Counted from the first letter of the stretch, positions 13,001 to 25,735 are shown. The stretch: DNA of 64,000 nt from Cercis canadensis (GCA_003255065.1 QAOA01000378.1:83002-147001); one strand, 5' to 3'. Notes: generated by a model from the sequence alone, not told the origin. A program made the numbers and translations.

Positions 13001-14093
13001 TTTTGAATAGTTAATCCTATGTAAACTTTCCCACCTTAGAAGGAAAAACGAATCTCCAGAACTGTGATTACTGTACTCTTCTTTCTCCCTATATATAAAA
13101 GTTCTGATGTTTGAGATCGTTAGAACTTACAAAGGCTTTCGTTTAGAAAAAAGAAGTCTCTTTAAATTTGTTAGTAGACCATATATGGCATGCCAATGTT
13201 TGAATTTCAAATTTGTACTCTAAATCTTCCATTTTTAGTTGGATATTAGATTATGCTTTAGCTAAATGATCCGAGTCTTGCTGCACTGTGTTTCTTTATC
13301 CAATCAAAGTGAAATGAAAAATATCACGTTTTGTATGTTTGTCTATCTTCATTCACATATTCGTCATTTTCTCATCAACTTCTACTCATACTACATTTGA
13401 AGGTGATCAAATTGCATCTCAGTAACTTAGTGCTGTTTTGTACAGGTTTTCGCTAAAATCAAGATACTTGCTACTAAGCCTGATGCTCTCCGAGCTGGGA
13501 TTAGTGCTAGTGACACTGCAATGACACTGGGAGTTGCCCCGGGTATGGCAAAGGAGCATCTCCTCTCTGCTGAGAGCAAAGGTATGCAGCTGTACAATTT
13601 TCTTCAATATTTATACCAACATAACTGTGTTTTGATTAAATGTTGAATCCTTCCCAGGTTTACTATGCAGGGATATAAGCCCTGATGGGTTTCGCTTTTA
13701 TATTAACTTATTCCCTGAAATTGATCACCATGACATGTATTTGTAAGTAAACTCTCTATCCATGATATTCAGTTGAACTTGGTTTAGATAATGCATTCAT
13801 AATTTATATGTACAAGTTGTTTGGTGTTGAAATGTCGCATTTATGCAGATTGAAAGATCATGGTATTTATGCCTCATGGGTAAGGGAAACCCATGTTCCT
13901 GGGTAAGAGTTGCTACTTCCATCTCCATGAAAATGAAGTTATGACCAAATTGAGTACTGAGAACTGACATTATTTGCACTAGTTTATGGGTGCTTGTTCC
14001 CATCTGTTTAATCTTCTTATACTATTGAGCTGACTTTTGAAAATTCACAGGTCGGCGCGATTACGAGGTGAAGGTTCCAGGATATTGAGCTGA
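10063..14093 (+). CDS. VPS36: Vacuolar protein sorting-associated protein 36 (ESCRT-II subunit), 460 aa
   Basis: VPS36 is the ESCRT-II subunit that links ubiquitinated membrane cargo to ESCRT-III at endosomes. Nine exons: 10063-10704, 11266-11466, 11694-11787, 11915-11972, 12154-12223, 13446-13581, 13658-13742, 13849-13902 and 14051-14093 (TGA). The 460-residue product is close to the usual plant length of about 440. The N-terminal GLUE/PH-like domain (about 1-190) contains [26 protein letters not shown] and [17 protein letters not shown]. Family strings [40 protein letters not shown] and the winged-helix part [27 protein letters not shown] and [20 protein letters not shown] follow. The start is the ATG before [10 protein letters not shown]. 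The last two exons are the least certain: a GTAAGG after TCATGG (13877) would be an alternative donor. Confidence 0.95.
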
Positions 14094-15375
14094 TGAAATC
14101 AAAATATTCTCAGATCCTATCGCAAATTTAACCAAGTTATATGCAAGTGTGTCAAGTATGTCATCTTGGGCTGGTGTCTCTTCTAGTGACATTTCCGTGT
14201 TATTGAGGAATGCCAAGAAGGCCTAGCCAACATTTTTGATCATATTTGCGTAGTCTAACATATTGTACATTTAAGCTTTCTGTAACTTGTAATTGCAATA
14301 AGACCATTTCGTTAATTCGTATTCCTTCTCATTGTGATTTTAGCATAATAAAAGACCATTTTTCAGTTCTCGAATGGTGCATCCCCTACAACGGTACTGT
14401 GATTGATGAATTAAGGGGGAAAAAAAGGGTAAAGAAAAAGGAAATTCTCACTGAATCCTCACAGTTATAAATTATGTTCCCCATCGCTGAGAGAAAAGAA
14501 AAGAAAAAGACAAAACCTCTCTTGAAATTTTATAATAGCTTGGAAGCATCAAAATCTGATTAATATATTAGTAATGTTATATTTTATTTATGTTTAAATA
14601 TGATATAAGATTAAATTATTTTTATTTGAATGGAAATTTTATAATACTATATGGATATATTATATTATATTGATGTGATAATATAAATAATTTTTATATT
14701 TTGTTGGATATAAAATATAATTTATCTTATTTTTTCAAATAAATTTGAAGACAATTAATTTGTACATGTCATTTATATATTATTTATTTTTATGTAATAT
14801 GATATATTACATAAATATTAAAAGTATTTAAAAAATCTCCTATTTAAATAGATATTTTAAATTAAATTTAAAAAGTTTCATAATTTTTTTATATTAAATA
14901 AAAATAATTTAATCTATATTACAGTGGCACCCTTAATTAAATTCTCATAATTTAGAGCTTCTATAAAATTTTTATATCTTACATTTCTAATTTAGTTTTT
15001 TTGTTTTTTTTTGGATTCAAGCTTAGATATAGAAGGAATTGGAAGTCTTAACCAATCCTAAGGCCGTTTAAAGGAGTTGGGATTGCGAAAAATAAAGAAA
15101 GAAACCATTTTATTTTTGGGATTAAATGAGTGCAAAATGTTAGAGAATATTGAGTAATCCGAAGTCGTAAAATGCCAAAATATCCTTATTTTACATTTAT
15201 ATATGATATAATATGTAAGGGTAGATGAATAATTTCATATGTATATATATAATTAGCAGATTTATTCGATAATAATATTTATGTTTAATGTCATATTATA
15301 TAAAAATAATTAATGTATACAAATTAATTATTTTTAAATTTATTTAAAAAAATATATTTTATATAAAAATTTAGA
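14094..15375. other. AT-rich spacer downstream of VPS36
   Basis: This holds the VPS36 3' UTR (to about 14350) and then a very AT-rich stretch containing the foldback element at 14600-14925. No coding potential is visible. A further AT-rich piece at 15290-15370 resembles repeats near 33.0 kb and 63.9 kb. Confidence 0.6.
14600..14925. mobile_element. AT-rich foldback MITE-like element
   Basis: The left end carries agattaaattatttttatt (about 14611-14629). The right end carries its reverse complement, aataaaaataatttaatct, near 14897-14915. The interior includes a segment (about 14690-14760) that is the reverse complement of a repeat found near 33.1 kb and 63.9 kb. No transposase is present, so this is a small non-autonomous element of unassigned superfamily. 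Confidence 0.5.
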
Positions 15376-15565
15376 GGTGTTCATTCGACTGTTCAAACCG
15401 CATAACCCGACCCGGACAAAAGCCCGTGACGGTTCAACCCGCACATTGCGGTGCGGTTCGGTTTCTAAGATGCAAACCCGCTGTATTGCGGTTCGGCCCA
15501 CGGTTTTAATTTTCCAAACGGCAGTGGACCCGAACCGACCTGCAGAACCCGCATATCTGTTTTAA
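15376..15565. mobile_element. Possible transposon remnant, GC-richer block of gguucgg/aaccgc-type words
   Basis: This block repeats words such as aacccgcac, gcggttcgg, cccgaaccgac and aacccgcat, and is GC-rich against AT-rich flanks. Such degenerate stretches are common in plant non-autonomous elements. No terminal repeats were delimited, and the 62-codon frame through it is not a gene. Confidence 0.3.
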
Positions 15566-15599
15566 AATTTTAGTTTCAATATACTACGACGTCGTTTGA

Positions 15600-16826
15600 G
15601 GTTGTGCCCTAACCTGAATTTCTTAAGGGGCTTCGAGGCCTTCATCTCATTCTCCTCTCCTCAGTCCTCACCTCTCTCTCTCGGTGAATCTCTCGATTCG
15701 AGCTCAACCTCTCTCTCACCACCTCTCTCTCGGACCCTGTCTCTCTGGTCTCTGCTCTCTCCATCTCCCCGCTTCTTTCACGCTGGTGTGTTCCTCTGTC
15801 GCTGCTCAAATCATCACTTACTAGTAAAGAGGGGTTAGTGCTGCATGTATTTTTACTTCTGATTCGGGGTTTTGGCTTCTTTCTTTAACAGAGTAGAGGT
15901 GAATGTATATATTTTGTTTTTCTAATTCCAGAATATCATCTTTCTGTAAGGTTAAAATTTTACATGGCTTTTCGTAGTTGTTTGCTAGTGGGACTCCTTC
16001 AGTAAAGATGAATGTGCTTCTTTATGTTCCACCCTTAAGAAATCAAGTGGATGAAATATCCAATTACCTCCAGCACAAACTGTATCTGGTGGCAGAATCT
16101 CTGCTATAACTCCCATGTGAATTGAAAGAAAAGATGGAGCTTTAACATAAACTTTGTGAAAATTCTGTTACTTTTTTGGAATGGCTTCCCCTTTAACAAC
16201 TGCCACAGAAAGCTTCACAGTGGTGCTTATTTGGTTTTCCATGATTATATAGACAGATAAAAAATAGATATGCCAAGTTGCTAAAAAAAAATATCTACTG
16301 CAAAAATAAATTAATACAGGACCAGTGATTACTTTTTCTGGGTTTGGCTTTAATTTTTCTGATCAGGGTTTACATTCTAAATTATTTGTTGATTGAAGTT
16401 GGTTACTAATTCAAATGTCCTGTTATTTATATTGATAGTGTTGGTTTGTTTGATCATGATTCTGGGTGGATCCCCATTCCCCACCGGGGAGGGGGATGGG
16501 GGGAAATATCTGTATCGGGGTCAGGGAGGAAAGGACCACTCCCTGCCCCGGTGCTGCCTCACTGCCATCCCTACCATTGAGGTTTGCTCTGTTAGAGAAG
16601 CTTTAGCTGCACACTCTTGTGCACCCTGCACAGTCTGTTAATGTAGTTGTCAGATATTAAAGGTTTAAGGGTGTGAAAAATTAGTGTAAATGCAAGCAAC
16701 TGGACTCGAACTATTAATTATGGCTTTTGATCATGCTACTTAGTGATGCTTTGTAGGTGTATATAATATACATAAAATTTTTCATTAGCAATTTACTAAA
16801 GCATGTAAAGTTTTATGAGTTTACAG
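15600..16826 (+). promoter_or_regulatory. Probable promoter, leader exon and 5' UTR intron of NSA2
   Basis: A CT-rich tract at 15645-15775 (repeats of cctctctctc) is typical of a plant 5' UTR. It lies upstream of NSA2 on the same strand with no other gene between. The first donor was not fixed: gtatttt at 15848 is one candidate. The second leader exon probably begins at 16827 after ttacag. A GC-rich block at 16465-16560 (ggggagggggatgggg) within the presumed leader intron looks like a transposon remnant. Confidence 0.45.
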
Positions 16827-16892
16827 GCTCTCCAAGAGTTTACTTGAACTGCGAGTTTGATAGCCTTTGGTCTGAGCTGAAGACTTTGTCAT

Positions 16893-19117
16893 CATGGTTT
16901 GTTCTCCAACTTGTGTTTTCCAGCCTTTACTCTTGTTTACACACTGAATATGGCTTGCATTTACTAGAAGTTGTTTCCCTGTTCCTTTTTTTACTTTCTA
17001 TGCTGTACCTTTAGCCGCAAGGTGATTACATAGAACTACATAGAAAGCGCCATGGGTATCGTCTTGACCACTTTGAGCGCAAGCGCAAGAAAGAGGCTCG
17101 TGAAGTTCATAAGCACTCTGCCCAAGCCCAGAAGGTCATAATTTGTTTTTCCCTTTTTGCATCTTCTATTTTGATTGCTTTAATTCTGATAATGATCAAT
17201 GTATATATGTAATTCTAATGTTTTTGTGTTAATTTGAGTTAACAGGCTCTGGGTATCAAGGGGAAGATGATTGCCAAGAAGAATTATTCAGAAAAGGCAC
17301 AGATGAAGAAGACGTGAGTATTTTTTTCTTTATTTTATTTTTACACTTAATTCTTTTTATTTCAAGATGTGTTTGTATTGAGTGAAACCAGATATGCTTA
17401 CAGAAGTGGGAAATTGTTCAATTTTAACATATGATGCTGAAGTCTTTGAAATAATTTTTCTTGTAATAGATTGATTCCAAGGTTGTCAAATTTATAAAGA
17501 TAACAATTTCATCATTTTGTATCAACAGTTTGAAAATTCATGAAGAGTCATCAACTAGGCGCAAGGTTGATGATGATGTTCACGATGGAGCTCTTCCTTC
17601 ATATCTGCTGGATCGTGAGAATACCACCAGAGCAAAAGTATGAACACACACAGTTTTAAAAGATAGTTCTGAACTCTTCCTGCATGTAATCTGACATTTT
17701 ACTATTTCTAGGTTCTCAGCAACACCATTAAGCAAAAAAGGAAGGAGAAGGCTGGGAAATGGGATGTTCCTCTGCCCAAGGTTAGACTGCATTCAACTTT
17801 CTGTTGCGTTAATGTTGTTCTAGAAATTATGCTTCCCACTACCCCCTGCCCCCCTCTTTTCCGAGTTGGGGTTGCTTAAAGTTGCTTGTGACTAATCACA
17901 CATGTGGATGCTGCTTCCTCATTTCTTCAGGTTCGTCCTGTGGCTGAAGATGAAATGTTTAGAGTGATCAAAACTGGTAAAAGAAAGAGTAAGTATCATA
18001 CATGTCATCCTTGGCCTTTTACAGTTTTGCCGTTGAAAGTTAAAAATTGGATGCTTTTCTAACATTTAAACATATGGTTTGAATTGATGCCACATGATTT
18101 GGCTTTTTAAAGATGTTATTTGAAGAACTAGTTACAAAATGGCAATTCAATAACTTAATGCAAATAATTTTGTTGGTCGTGATATTAGTTGGTTGCTCCT
18201 CTTCTTTCACTTGATTATGGACAAAGCTAAGTGATCTGCATGTGTACTTGAATTGGTTGAGGTGCTGGAATTTTTTATTTATTGAACTTCGCCTAATTTA
18301 AGACACTTTTTGTTTAGACACGGTATTGTGATTTTCTCAAGAGATCTGAGGATTCTCTTTCTTGTTGCTGGACGTATCCCAGAACCTTTTGTTTTGATAT
18401 AGTCTTTTGGTACACTTTAAGAACTAATAAATTGGATAGATTGCATAATAATCTGTGTCTAATAGTCTATGCCCTACCTAATTTGCAGCCAAGCAATGGA
18501 AGAGAATGGTCACAAAAGCTACATTTGTTGGACCTGGTTTTACTAGAAAACCTCCAAAATATGAGCGGTTCATTCGTCCTAGTGGATTGCGGTTCACTAA
18601 AGCCCATGTGACTCATCCAGAACTTAAATGCACCTTCAATCTTGAAATAATTGGAGTGAAGAAAAATCCTAACGGTCCTATGTACACCTCTCTTGGTGTC
18701 ATGACCAAGGGAACCATCATTGAGGTGCTTATTTTTATCTGCCCTTCTTCTTGAGGGTTTTTTTCAATCTTTAATAGAACTCCTGCTAACGGTGGATTCC
18801 AGCTTCCCCTTTTCATTTATGATGCAGACAGTTTAACAGTTTCTGAAAGTGTCATAATACTTCTCGGTAATGCTTATTACTATGCTTTACTATGAATTTC
18901 AGGTGAATGTCAGTGAACTTGGTCTGGTGACACCTGCTGGGAAGGTTGTATGGGGTAAGATCATCTGTTACGTGAATGTGAATTTTGTTACCACTGGCTG
19001 GATTTGAAACTAAAAGTATTATTTCGGTTATTTATTTGGTAAAATGCAGGTAAATATGCCCAGGTGACAAATAACCCAGAAAATGATGGTTGCATAAATG
19101 CTGTTCTGCTTGTTTAA
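16893..19117 (+). CDS. NSA2: Ribosome biogenesis protein NSA2 homolog, 260 aa
   Basis: NSA2 is a nucleolar factor of the S8e-like fold, needed for pre-60S maturation and 27S rRNA processing. Coding exons: 16893-16895 (ATG only), 17015-17134, 17246-17313, 17529-17637, 17712-17780, 17931-17988, 18489-18724, 18903-18954 and 19050-19117 (TAA). The 260 residues equal the length typical of the family. Highly conserved strings are [58 protein letters not shown] and [17 protein letters not shown]. The second coding exon begins exactly at CCG for Pro2, right after ttag. The ATG must therefore lie upstream, and the only ATG directly followed by a GT donor in the leader region is at 16893-16895 (donor gtttgt). 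That start is inferred; the rest is direct. No frameshift is seen. Confidence 0.95.
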
Positions 19118-19967
19118 GGTTATTGACTAACTCCACCTCTGAAACTTGTTAATGCAACCGCAATGGCCAGCCATCACCATGTGACAGTTCTACCACCTTT
19201 GCTGGTATCTGAAATTTTGTCCAAGAAAATAGTCAAGCAGTTCTTGTATCGGAGTGGAGTAGTGACTTCCTGTGTTTTTCTGATGGTGTATACCATCAAG
19301 TATTTTTAGGTAACTATTGTCTGAGAAAACAGCACTTACAGTGGCAAATCCTTTATTGGTCTATGAGCTTAATCATGTCCACCCTTCATTTATGTGATGG
19401 AAATTGAACAACTAGATATAGAGTTCACTTGCTCATGTCCACTCTTTATTTAGTTGAGCATGCCTTGTTTTCTCTTTGGTGATTATTTGAGCGTAATTGT
19501 TGATTTAATGCATCCAATAATATGAATGATAAATTTTTTGAAGTCTACATATAATTTTACAATTAAATAAAAATTAGCCTAAGAAGAGTGATTATAATAT
19601 TTTAATTTATTCATGAAAAATTATAAGAACTTTTAATTTGAATTTTCATCAAGTGCATCAAGGCCCAAAAAAAATAAAAAAAATCAGATGTATCAAATAA
19701 TAACTATTTAAACTTGTGATGGAGGGATTTAGATAGTTTGTAGGAGGTCTCAGACCTTCATACTAAGTCAAATTGAACTTTAGTTTCTTTTTAAAGTGAT
19801 TTGTATAATAATTATTTTGAATAAAACACTCTTACATCTGCACCAGTCATTGCCTTTTCGTTGATACAGTCTGTTTGACAATTATAAGATAAATTCCATC
19901 AAAGTCGAAAGAATTAGAAGAAAGTAAAACGAATATAATTAGAACACTTTCTTTTGGTCTTCAATAA
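19118..19967. other. Intergenic spacer between convergent NSA2 and CBR1
   Basis: This holds the NSA2 3' UTR and AT-rich sequence. NSA2 (+) and CBR1 (-) end toward each other. No coding potential, RNA gene or clear transposon was recognised. Confidence 0.6.
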
Positions 19968-22900
19968 TTAGAATTCAAACTGCATCTCTGGTGCGTATCC
20001 AAGTGCGTTAAGGTGAGTAGCCATGGCCTTGTTCATGCCTGGTGGACCGCACCTAAGTATCTGCAAAATTTAAGCTTACGTTTATGCAAAAAATGAAATG
20101 ATTGTTGCACGTAATATTAGAGGGATTTGGATATGTTTAATGAGTTCTATTAAAATTTAGGTTGATTCTTAAATAATGTCAAGTACGCAAAAATGTGAAA
20201 CAGTATTATGAGTATAAGAAGTGTGTAAATAGCTCTATGTGAAATATAAAGTAGTGTGAGTATAAGTAGCATGTGAATAGTATTATTTGAATAGGTTAAT
20301 TGTGAATGAAACCTGGATATCTTTGGCTGGTGCTGGACAATGAGTTTGAATCATTTCCTTGGATATGAACCCAACCCCACCAGTCCATGACTCAGGAGCC
20401 TGCCAAACGTGGAGAAAACAAACCGTTATGTTCTACAAAAATAGTGACACAGTAACCCAAATTTATTGTGAATATGAATTAAAGTATTAAATTAGTAATA
20501 AAAAGAAAAAAAAAAAAGTGAGTCAGTGATTTAAAAGGAGAGGATATGTTATCATGTCTTCATAGTCAATAAATAGTAATTGAAGTTAAACTATAAGGTG
20601 TTGCTCAATTGGTATATTGAGCTTCATGTGAAGCAAATTTGGAAATATTGTCAAGAGTTTAAATTCTACTGGAAATACTAGTGGTCATAATATGTTAAAG
20701 TTCGAGTGGAAATTAGTCTTACATCAAAAGTGTGAGAACCATTTTGTGTGAAATAAAAAAAAAAATTGAAGGATTTTATTTTGATTCCTTGACAATACAT
20801 AATTATTGAGCAGTGTGCAAGAAAAAAGATCTTAATTACTTCAGTAATAGTATAAAATTTTATATTGATAGTGATTAAATTTAAATTCAAAATTAAATAA
20901 TATTATATATTTTCAAGTAAAACATAAGAATTACTCAGTAAAACTAAATATTTGATTTCATTTTTTTTATTTAGATATTCAAGAGGCGTATTATAGATAG
21001 AAATGCAAATTATAGACACTCCAATTTCATTCATTTTTTCTTTCTCTATGTCTTTGATATACATTTTTCCTCTTTATTACCATGTATTAAGCATGTTTTA
21101 ATATTAATAATTTTCAATTCTTTTTTTTTTTAGTTATCTTATTTCAAACCTATTTTTGTCTCTACCAAATATGCTCTTTGAGTAAAGCATTTGCATATAA
21201 TAGAAAAATTAAAATCATAAAAGAGGAGTATCTAATACAAGAACTCTTGAAATGTATGCTATAGGTTTTAGGTTTGTGCCATCATGTAAAATAAAAGAAA
21301 TGAACCCTAAAAATATTCTTGTTTGGGTGTATTTGGGTAATGATAAGCTATTGCAGTGGAGTAACCAACCTGATTTAGAACATAATAGACTTTGAAACGG
21401 TCAGGAAATTTGCTAGCAAACTTATCCAGTTCTTCCTGCATCAACAATTAAGAGACTCAATTGAATTTAACCAACACACTTGATCAAATTCTAATGCTAT
21501 CTAATGTCAATAATTTTATGGTGGATTAAAGCTAAGCAAAATAAAATTCATCTCATCTTCAATCAGTTTTTTTATTTCTTTTATACTAAAGAGTAATATT
21601 ATCTCCACGTTAGAAAATTTCTAACTTTGTCACATTAGTATAAGTGGCATAATCTAGATTAAACTGCACTTTTTTCTATAGGCAATACAACAAAAGTAGT
21701 GTGCAATAATCATTTCTTTGATACATAAAAACATTATTTGCATCCAAAAATTTTCAACGCATTTATTTTTCACACTTTCACCTCTAGAAAACATAGTAAT
21801 ATTGATATATACTAGCTAGTATCCATCCAGCATTTACCACTTCCTAGGTTCATTGTTGCAGGCATATTCAAAGTATTTCTTACTCTTAATTAGGGGGCAT
21901 TAGTATATCTCACCCTCATATATAGACTTGTTTAAAAGATGATGATCAATACAAGAAGGAAGGTAACTGGCAATTAGATTACCTTCAAGAGAATGTCATC
22001 CAATGTAACATTGGCATAGATAAGGTACAATTTTGTTTTGTCCTTTGGGTTTTCTAATATGGCTCTAGTGAGCTGTGAACAAAAAGCATAAAGTCCATTA
22101 ATATTGTACCTTCATTACTGAAACAAATAGAAAGGTTATATATAATCAAAGTTTTAAGTGCCTAAAAAACCGTACCTGAAACATTGGGGTAATGCCTGAA
22201 CCACCAGCAAGCATTCCATATGCCCGAGCTTGGCCAGGTTTGTAACTGAAACGTCCCTAGAAGCATATAACCAACAGACATATGTATCATAAATAAGTTC
22301 TTCATTCTCTGTGACTTTCAACTCCATGCAGCTATGCACTATTATTTAGGGTTTTCTTGACTGGCATTCTTCATGTTACCATGTTCAATAACTTTCCCTG
22401 ATATAAGGATAGTTTTCTAAAATAATGATAGTTATACCTCACTTGAATATGCAAATCTCGGTTACACATTTGAGTTCACAGAAAACAGTTTCAATTAAAC
22501 CTTGTTAACATGTTACCATGCAGCTACGCACAATAATTTAGGGTTTTCTTGACTGGCATTTTTCATGTTAACATGTTCAATAACTTTCCCTGATATAAGA
22601 ATAGTTTTATTTTTCTTGATTTTTTAAAATAAAGATAGTTACACGTCACTTGAATATGCAAAACTCGATTATAGAAAAAAGTTTCAATTAAATCTTATTA
22701 ACAGAAAAAAGTACCTTGGGTCCCTTGACAGCCAAGTAATCCCCTTCTCTCATCTGTCTAAAATGGTGGGACATCCTTCCCTGTGGGTACATCTGCTCAT
22801 AAAGAAATTTATAGAATAAATTATATAAATAAATAATAAATACAACATATAATAAATAATCTGCTTATGCAAAGTATAATAATAACAAATTATACCTTGA

Positions 22901-23828
22901 TAACCAATTCGAAGTAACCAACATCAGAATCTAAAGTAATTGGTGTATATGATCTCTCAACTTCTGCTCCTTGGCTATCTTTTCCCCTGCTTAAAAAAAT
23001 AGAATATATGCACTCTTTGAACCTTAAGTATATTTCAACCTGGAAAATTGGAGACTTCAATAGAATGACTCAAAGTATTTGGAAACTAGAAGAAATTAGA
23101 AAGCTACTGATCTTGTGCACCTGCAAAGAATGTTCTTTCCAATAGGAAGACCCAACACTGAAGTAGGTGTTGGAAGTGCAAATCTAAATCTTGCAGAGTT
23201 ATGGCTGAGCTGAGTTTTCTTGACAAGTTTGAATTCTTTGAAATTTTTTGGGTCTAAACTACCTGAAATAATTGTCACCATAAGATAGTCAATTTATATT
23301 TATATGCAAACAATATAGCTTTTTTATGTTTTCTTTTATAGGTTTGGTGCTTGTGTACAAAGAATAGTGATAGTGTAGTGGAATTATGAAAGGGGATAAT
23401 CTACCCTCTATTGTGTAGCATCTAAAAGTTTCATTCACAAGATATAGACTAGTAATAGTGTATATTATAGTTCTAATAAATGTAGGAAACAGGAGAAACA
23501 TGCTTACTCAACTCTTTTGACAATGTGCTTGGAACATTCAAATTTCTAGAATACATTAACTAGAGAATTCAAATCTTTGGAAAGCATTTTGCATCCATTA
23601 TTTGATTATTTGTAAATCCAATTGTTTTAAATAGGATTTGCAAATATATTTTTTCAAATAAAAACTGTTTAATTTCTATTTAAAATGTGTTGAACATACT
23701 CAAATACCTTTAGGTTTCTTGCAGAAGTAGATATAAGCAGCAGTAATGCCAACTGCAATAAGAGCAACTGCACCACCAACCAGCTCAGGCTGCAGGTGCT
23801 CAGTATAGGGTAAGTGCATGAAATCCAT
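19968..23828 (-). CDS. CBR1: NADH-cytochrome b5 reductase (CBR1-like), 282 aa
   Basis: This FAD enzyme passes electrons from NADH to cytochrome b5 on the ER or mitochondrial outer membrane, feeding fatty-acid desaturation and related reactions. Nine minus-strand exons: 23828-23708, 23262-23121, 22986-22896, 22792-22715, 22256-22176, 22072-21983, 21435-21370, 20399-20313 and 20060-19968. They give 282 residues, the normal plant length. An N-terminal membrane helix (about residues 15-36) is followed by FAD motif RSYTP (99-103), [10 protein letters not shown], the nucleotide-binding GGSGITPMF (162-170), [11 protein letters not shown] and the C-terminal [14 protein letters not shown]. Two conserved spots differ from the usual plant form: IGKN (81-84) for IGQH, and CGPPGM (256-261) for CGPPPM. 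Splice sites and frame are intact, so it is probably a functional but divergent paralogue. Confidence 0.93.
20596..20770 (+). mobile_element. Decayed SINE-like element in a CBR1 intron
   Basis: An A-box-like ggtgttgctcaattggta (20599-20616) is followed by a B-box-like gagtttaaattcta (20655-20668). An A-rich stretch lies near 20755-20765. The order fits a tRNA-derived SINE, but both boxes are degenerate and no target duplication was found. Confidence 0.35.
22324..22715 (-). repeat. Tandem duplication in a CBR1 intron, period about 192 bp
   Basis: Copies start at 22324 and 22516 and share tttagggttttcttgactgg and aataactttccctgatataa in the same order. The repeat fills the intron between exons 22792-22715 and 22256-22176 and ends next to the splice donor. 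Coding sequence is not affected. Confidence 0.75.
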
Positions 23829-24789
23829 TTTGAAGAACCGAAATGACGTATTGAATGGTAATTGCAACATGTTACAAGCAAATAACAAATTTCACAACTT
23901 ACACATTAATTAATTCAAACTGCAAAGGAGGTATGTATATATATAATATAATAGAAAGCTCTTCTCAAATATTCAAACTGCAAAGGAGGTACGTATATAT
24001 ATACTATAATAGAAAGCTCTTCTCAATCATTCTTTTCTTCGTTCAAATAAAGAAAAAGGAAAATGCTTTTCTTCGTCTTGTTATCTTTCAGGTCATGTAG
24101 TGAAGGAAAGAATCATTCCAAATACCTCCGGGAGGAACAAGCTTCTACTTTCACTTTCTTTATAAAAGGATGTATTGAGAAACGTCAGTGTGTAGAGAAA
24201 GAGAAACAGTAGCCGAGTACAAAGGAAAAAAAATAGCAATTTTCACATTAATTAATTGTAGGTTGCAGTGTAGCCAATAAAAAATGTTTATTACATATCT
24301 CACAGTCATCATATAAAACCGAAAAGTTTGAGTAAGATCAATTAAACTTAGATTAAGTTAACTGTGCTAATATGAACATTTTAAGTTTAAATTACTTGTA
24401 AAATAACTCAAAACATAAATTTATACTATAGTATTAAAAGTTCTCATGATGTAAATTATGCTCATAAACTTTCAAAAAATTTAAGAATTAATTGGTACTT
24501 GGTTGAATTACATTATTTCAACAAATAATAAGATTTTAAAATATAAGTAAATGTCATCAATTAAATTAGGTGCTTAAATTTTTATTTAATTTACGTAAAA
24601 CTTGACATGTATAATTAACATCATAATATCACATGATTCAATGATTGGGTCTATAAAATTAATATTTTACCTGAAGTAACATATCCATCAGGCCTGCTCT
24701 CTTTCCTGGGGAAGGAAAGACCTAACTCAAGGTGAATTCAGCCTATCTAATTTGCTTGAACTTGAATTTTTAAACCACTTAATTGGATT
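23829..24789. other. Upstream region of CBR1
   Basis: On the minus strand a TATA-like ccttttataaag lies at 24159-24170, compatible with a start site a few hundred bases ahead of the CBR1 ATG. A 58-bp tandem duplication is inside this region. The remainder (24230-24690) is AT-rich with no coding potential. Confidence 0.4.
23913..24028. repeat. 58-bp tandem duplication upstream of CBR1
   Basis: Two near-identical copies, 23913-23970 and 23971-24028, both begin attcaaactgcaaaggaggt and end near agaaagctcttctca. A (TA)-rich stretch lies in each copy. Confidence 0.85.
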
Positions 24790-25735
24790 TGAGCCTCAAT
24801 AACTTATTACTTACAGCTACTCAATGCTGTGGAAATTACTCCTCAAAGTTTTTATATCTTCACTTATCATTCAATCATCATCAACTTAAAATCGATGATC
24901 TCACATGGGTTACTCATTTTTCTTCCTTGAAATATCTCAACCTCAATTTTTCTTGGCTTCAATCAGTTACTATGCTTCATTCACTTTCAGAGTTAAACAA
25001 GTGTGGTTGTTAACTTTTTGACATCAACCTATTTCTTGATTATGTCAATTTTGCTTCACTCAAACTTCTTGATCTTTCCACTACAATACTTTTCACTCTA
25101 ATTTATCTAATTGGTTGTTTAATCACAGCCGTGATTTCTAGTATTTTGATTTTAGTCACAATTTTTTCCAAGGTTTATTATCTCAGAGGTTGTTAAATCT
25201 TTAAAGTTAAAAATCCTTGGTCTTATATAATAATAAACTAAGTGAATCTATTCCAGACTGATTAGAGCAACATGAAAATCTACAACACATGAATCTTTCC
25301 AATAATCAACTTCGGGGAATCTATCTTCTTTGACACAATTAGATTGAATGGAAGTCTTCCAAAAAATAAGTCTTGGACAACTCTTTAACATAAATTAAGC
25401 CTTGGACAGCTCTTTAACTAAGAAATATTGGATGCTGTACACACTTCTTTGAGAGGTGTTGTGTCTGAAATGAATTTTTGTCAACAAATTATAGTTGCAT
25501 TAGAAGCCCTGTCATTTCATTTTGATCCCCAAATTGCACGCTCCATGGATATAGTCAAATTATTGCATGCTTTTACGCCTTTTTTTGTTTGTTGGTTTAG
25601 AAAGATAACTAAAAGCTTTGCAACCTTCTAATTAGAAAGCAAACGCAAGAGAAATTATATTTTCATTTTGAAAAGACTATGGATACCTTTTAGAGAGATT
25701 CTCTATTCACAGTCTTTCCACTAGCTTCATGATAT
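24692..25735 (+). pseudogene. LRR receptor-like protein pseudogene fragment, copy A
   Basis: Plus-strand frames carry RLP leucine-rich-repeat debris. DDLTWVTHFSSLKYLNLNFS and LQSVTMLHSLSELN occur at 24880-25000, and a shifted frame near 25270-25320 resembles QHENLQHMNLSNNQLRGIY. The part from 25370 corresponds to the GVISEMNF...FHFDP region of the pseudogene at 43.5-45.7 kb. Many stops and frameshifts make it non-coding. From 25119 onward it is the first of three tandem copies. Confidence 0.8.

Noticed and set aside
16393-16641. 82-codon frame through the GC-rich block in the NSA2 leader
   Set aside because: It is low complexity, probably transposon-derived, with no conserved content.
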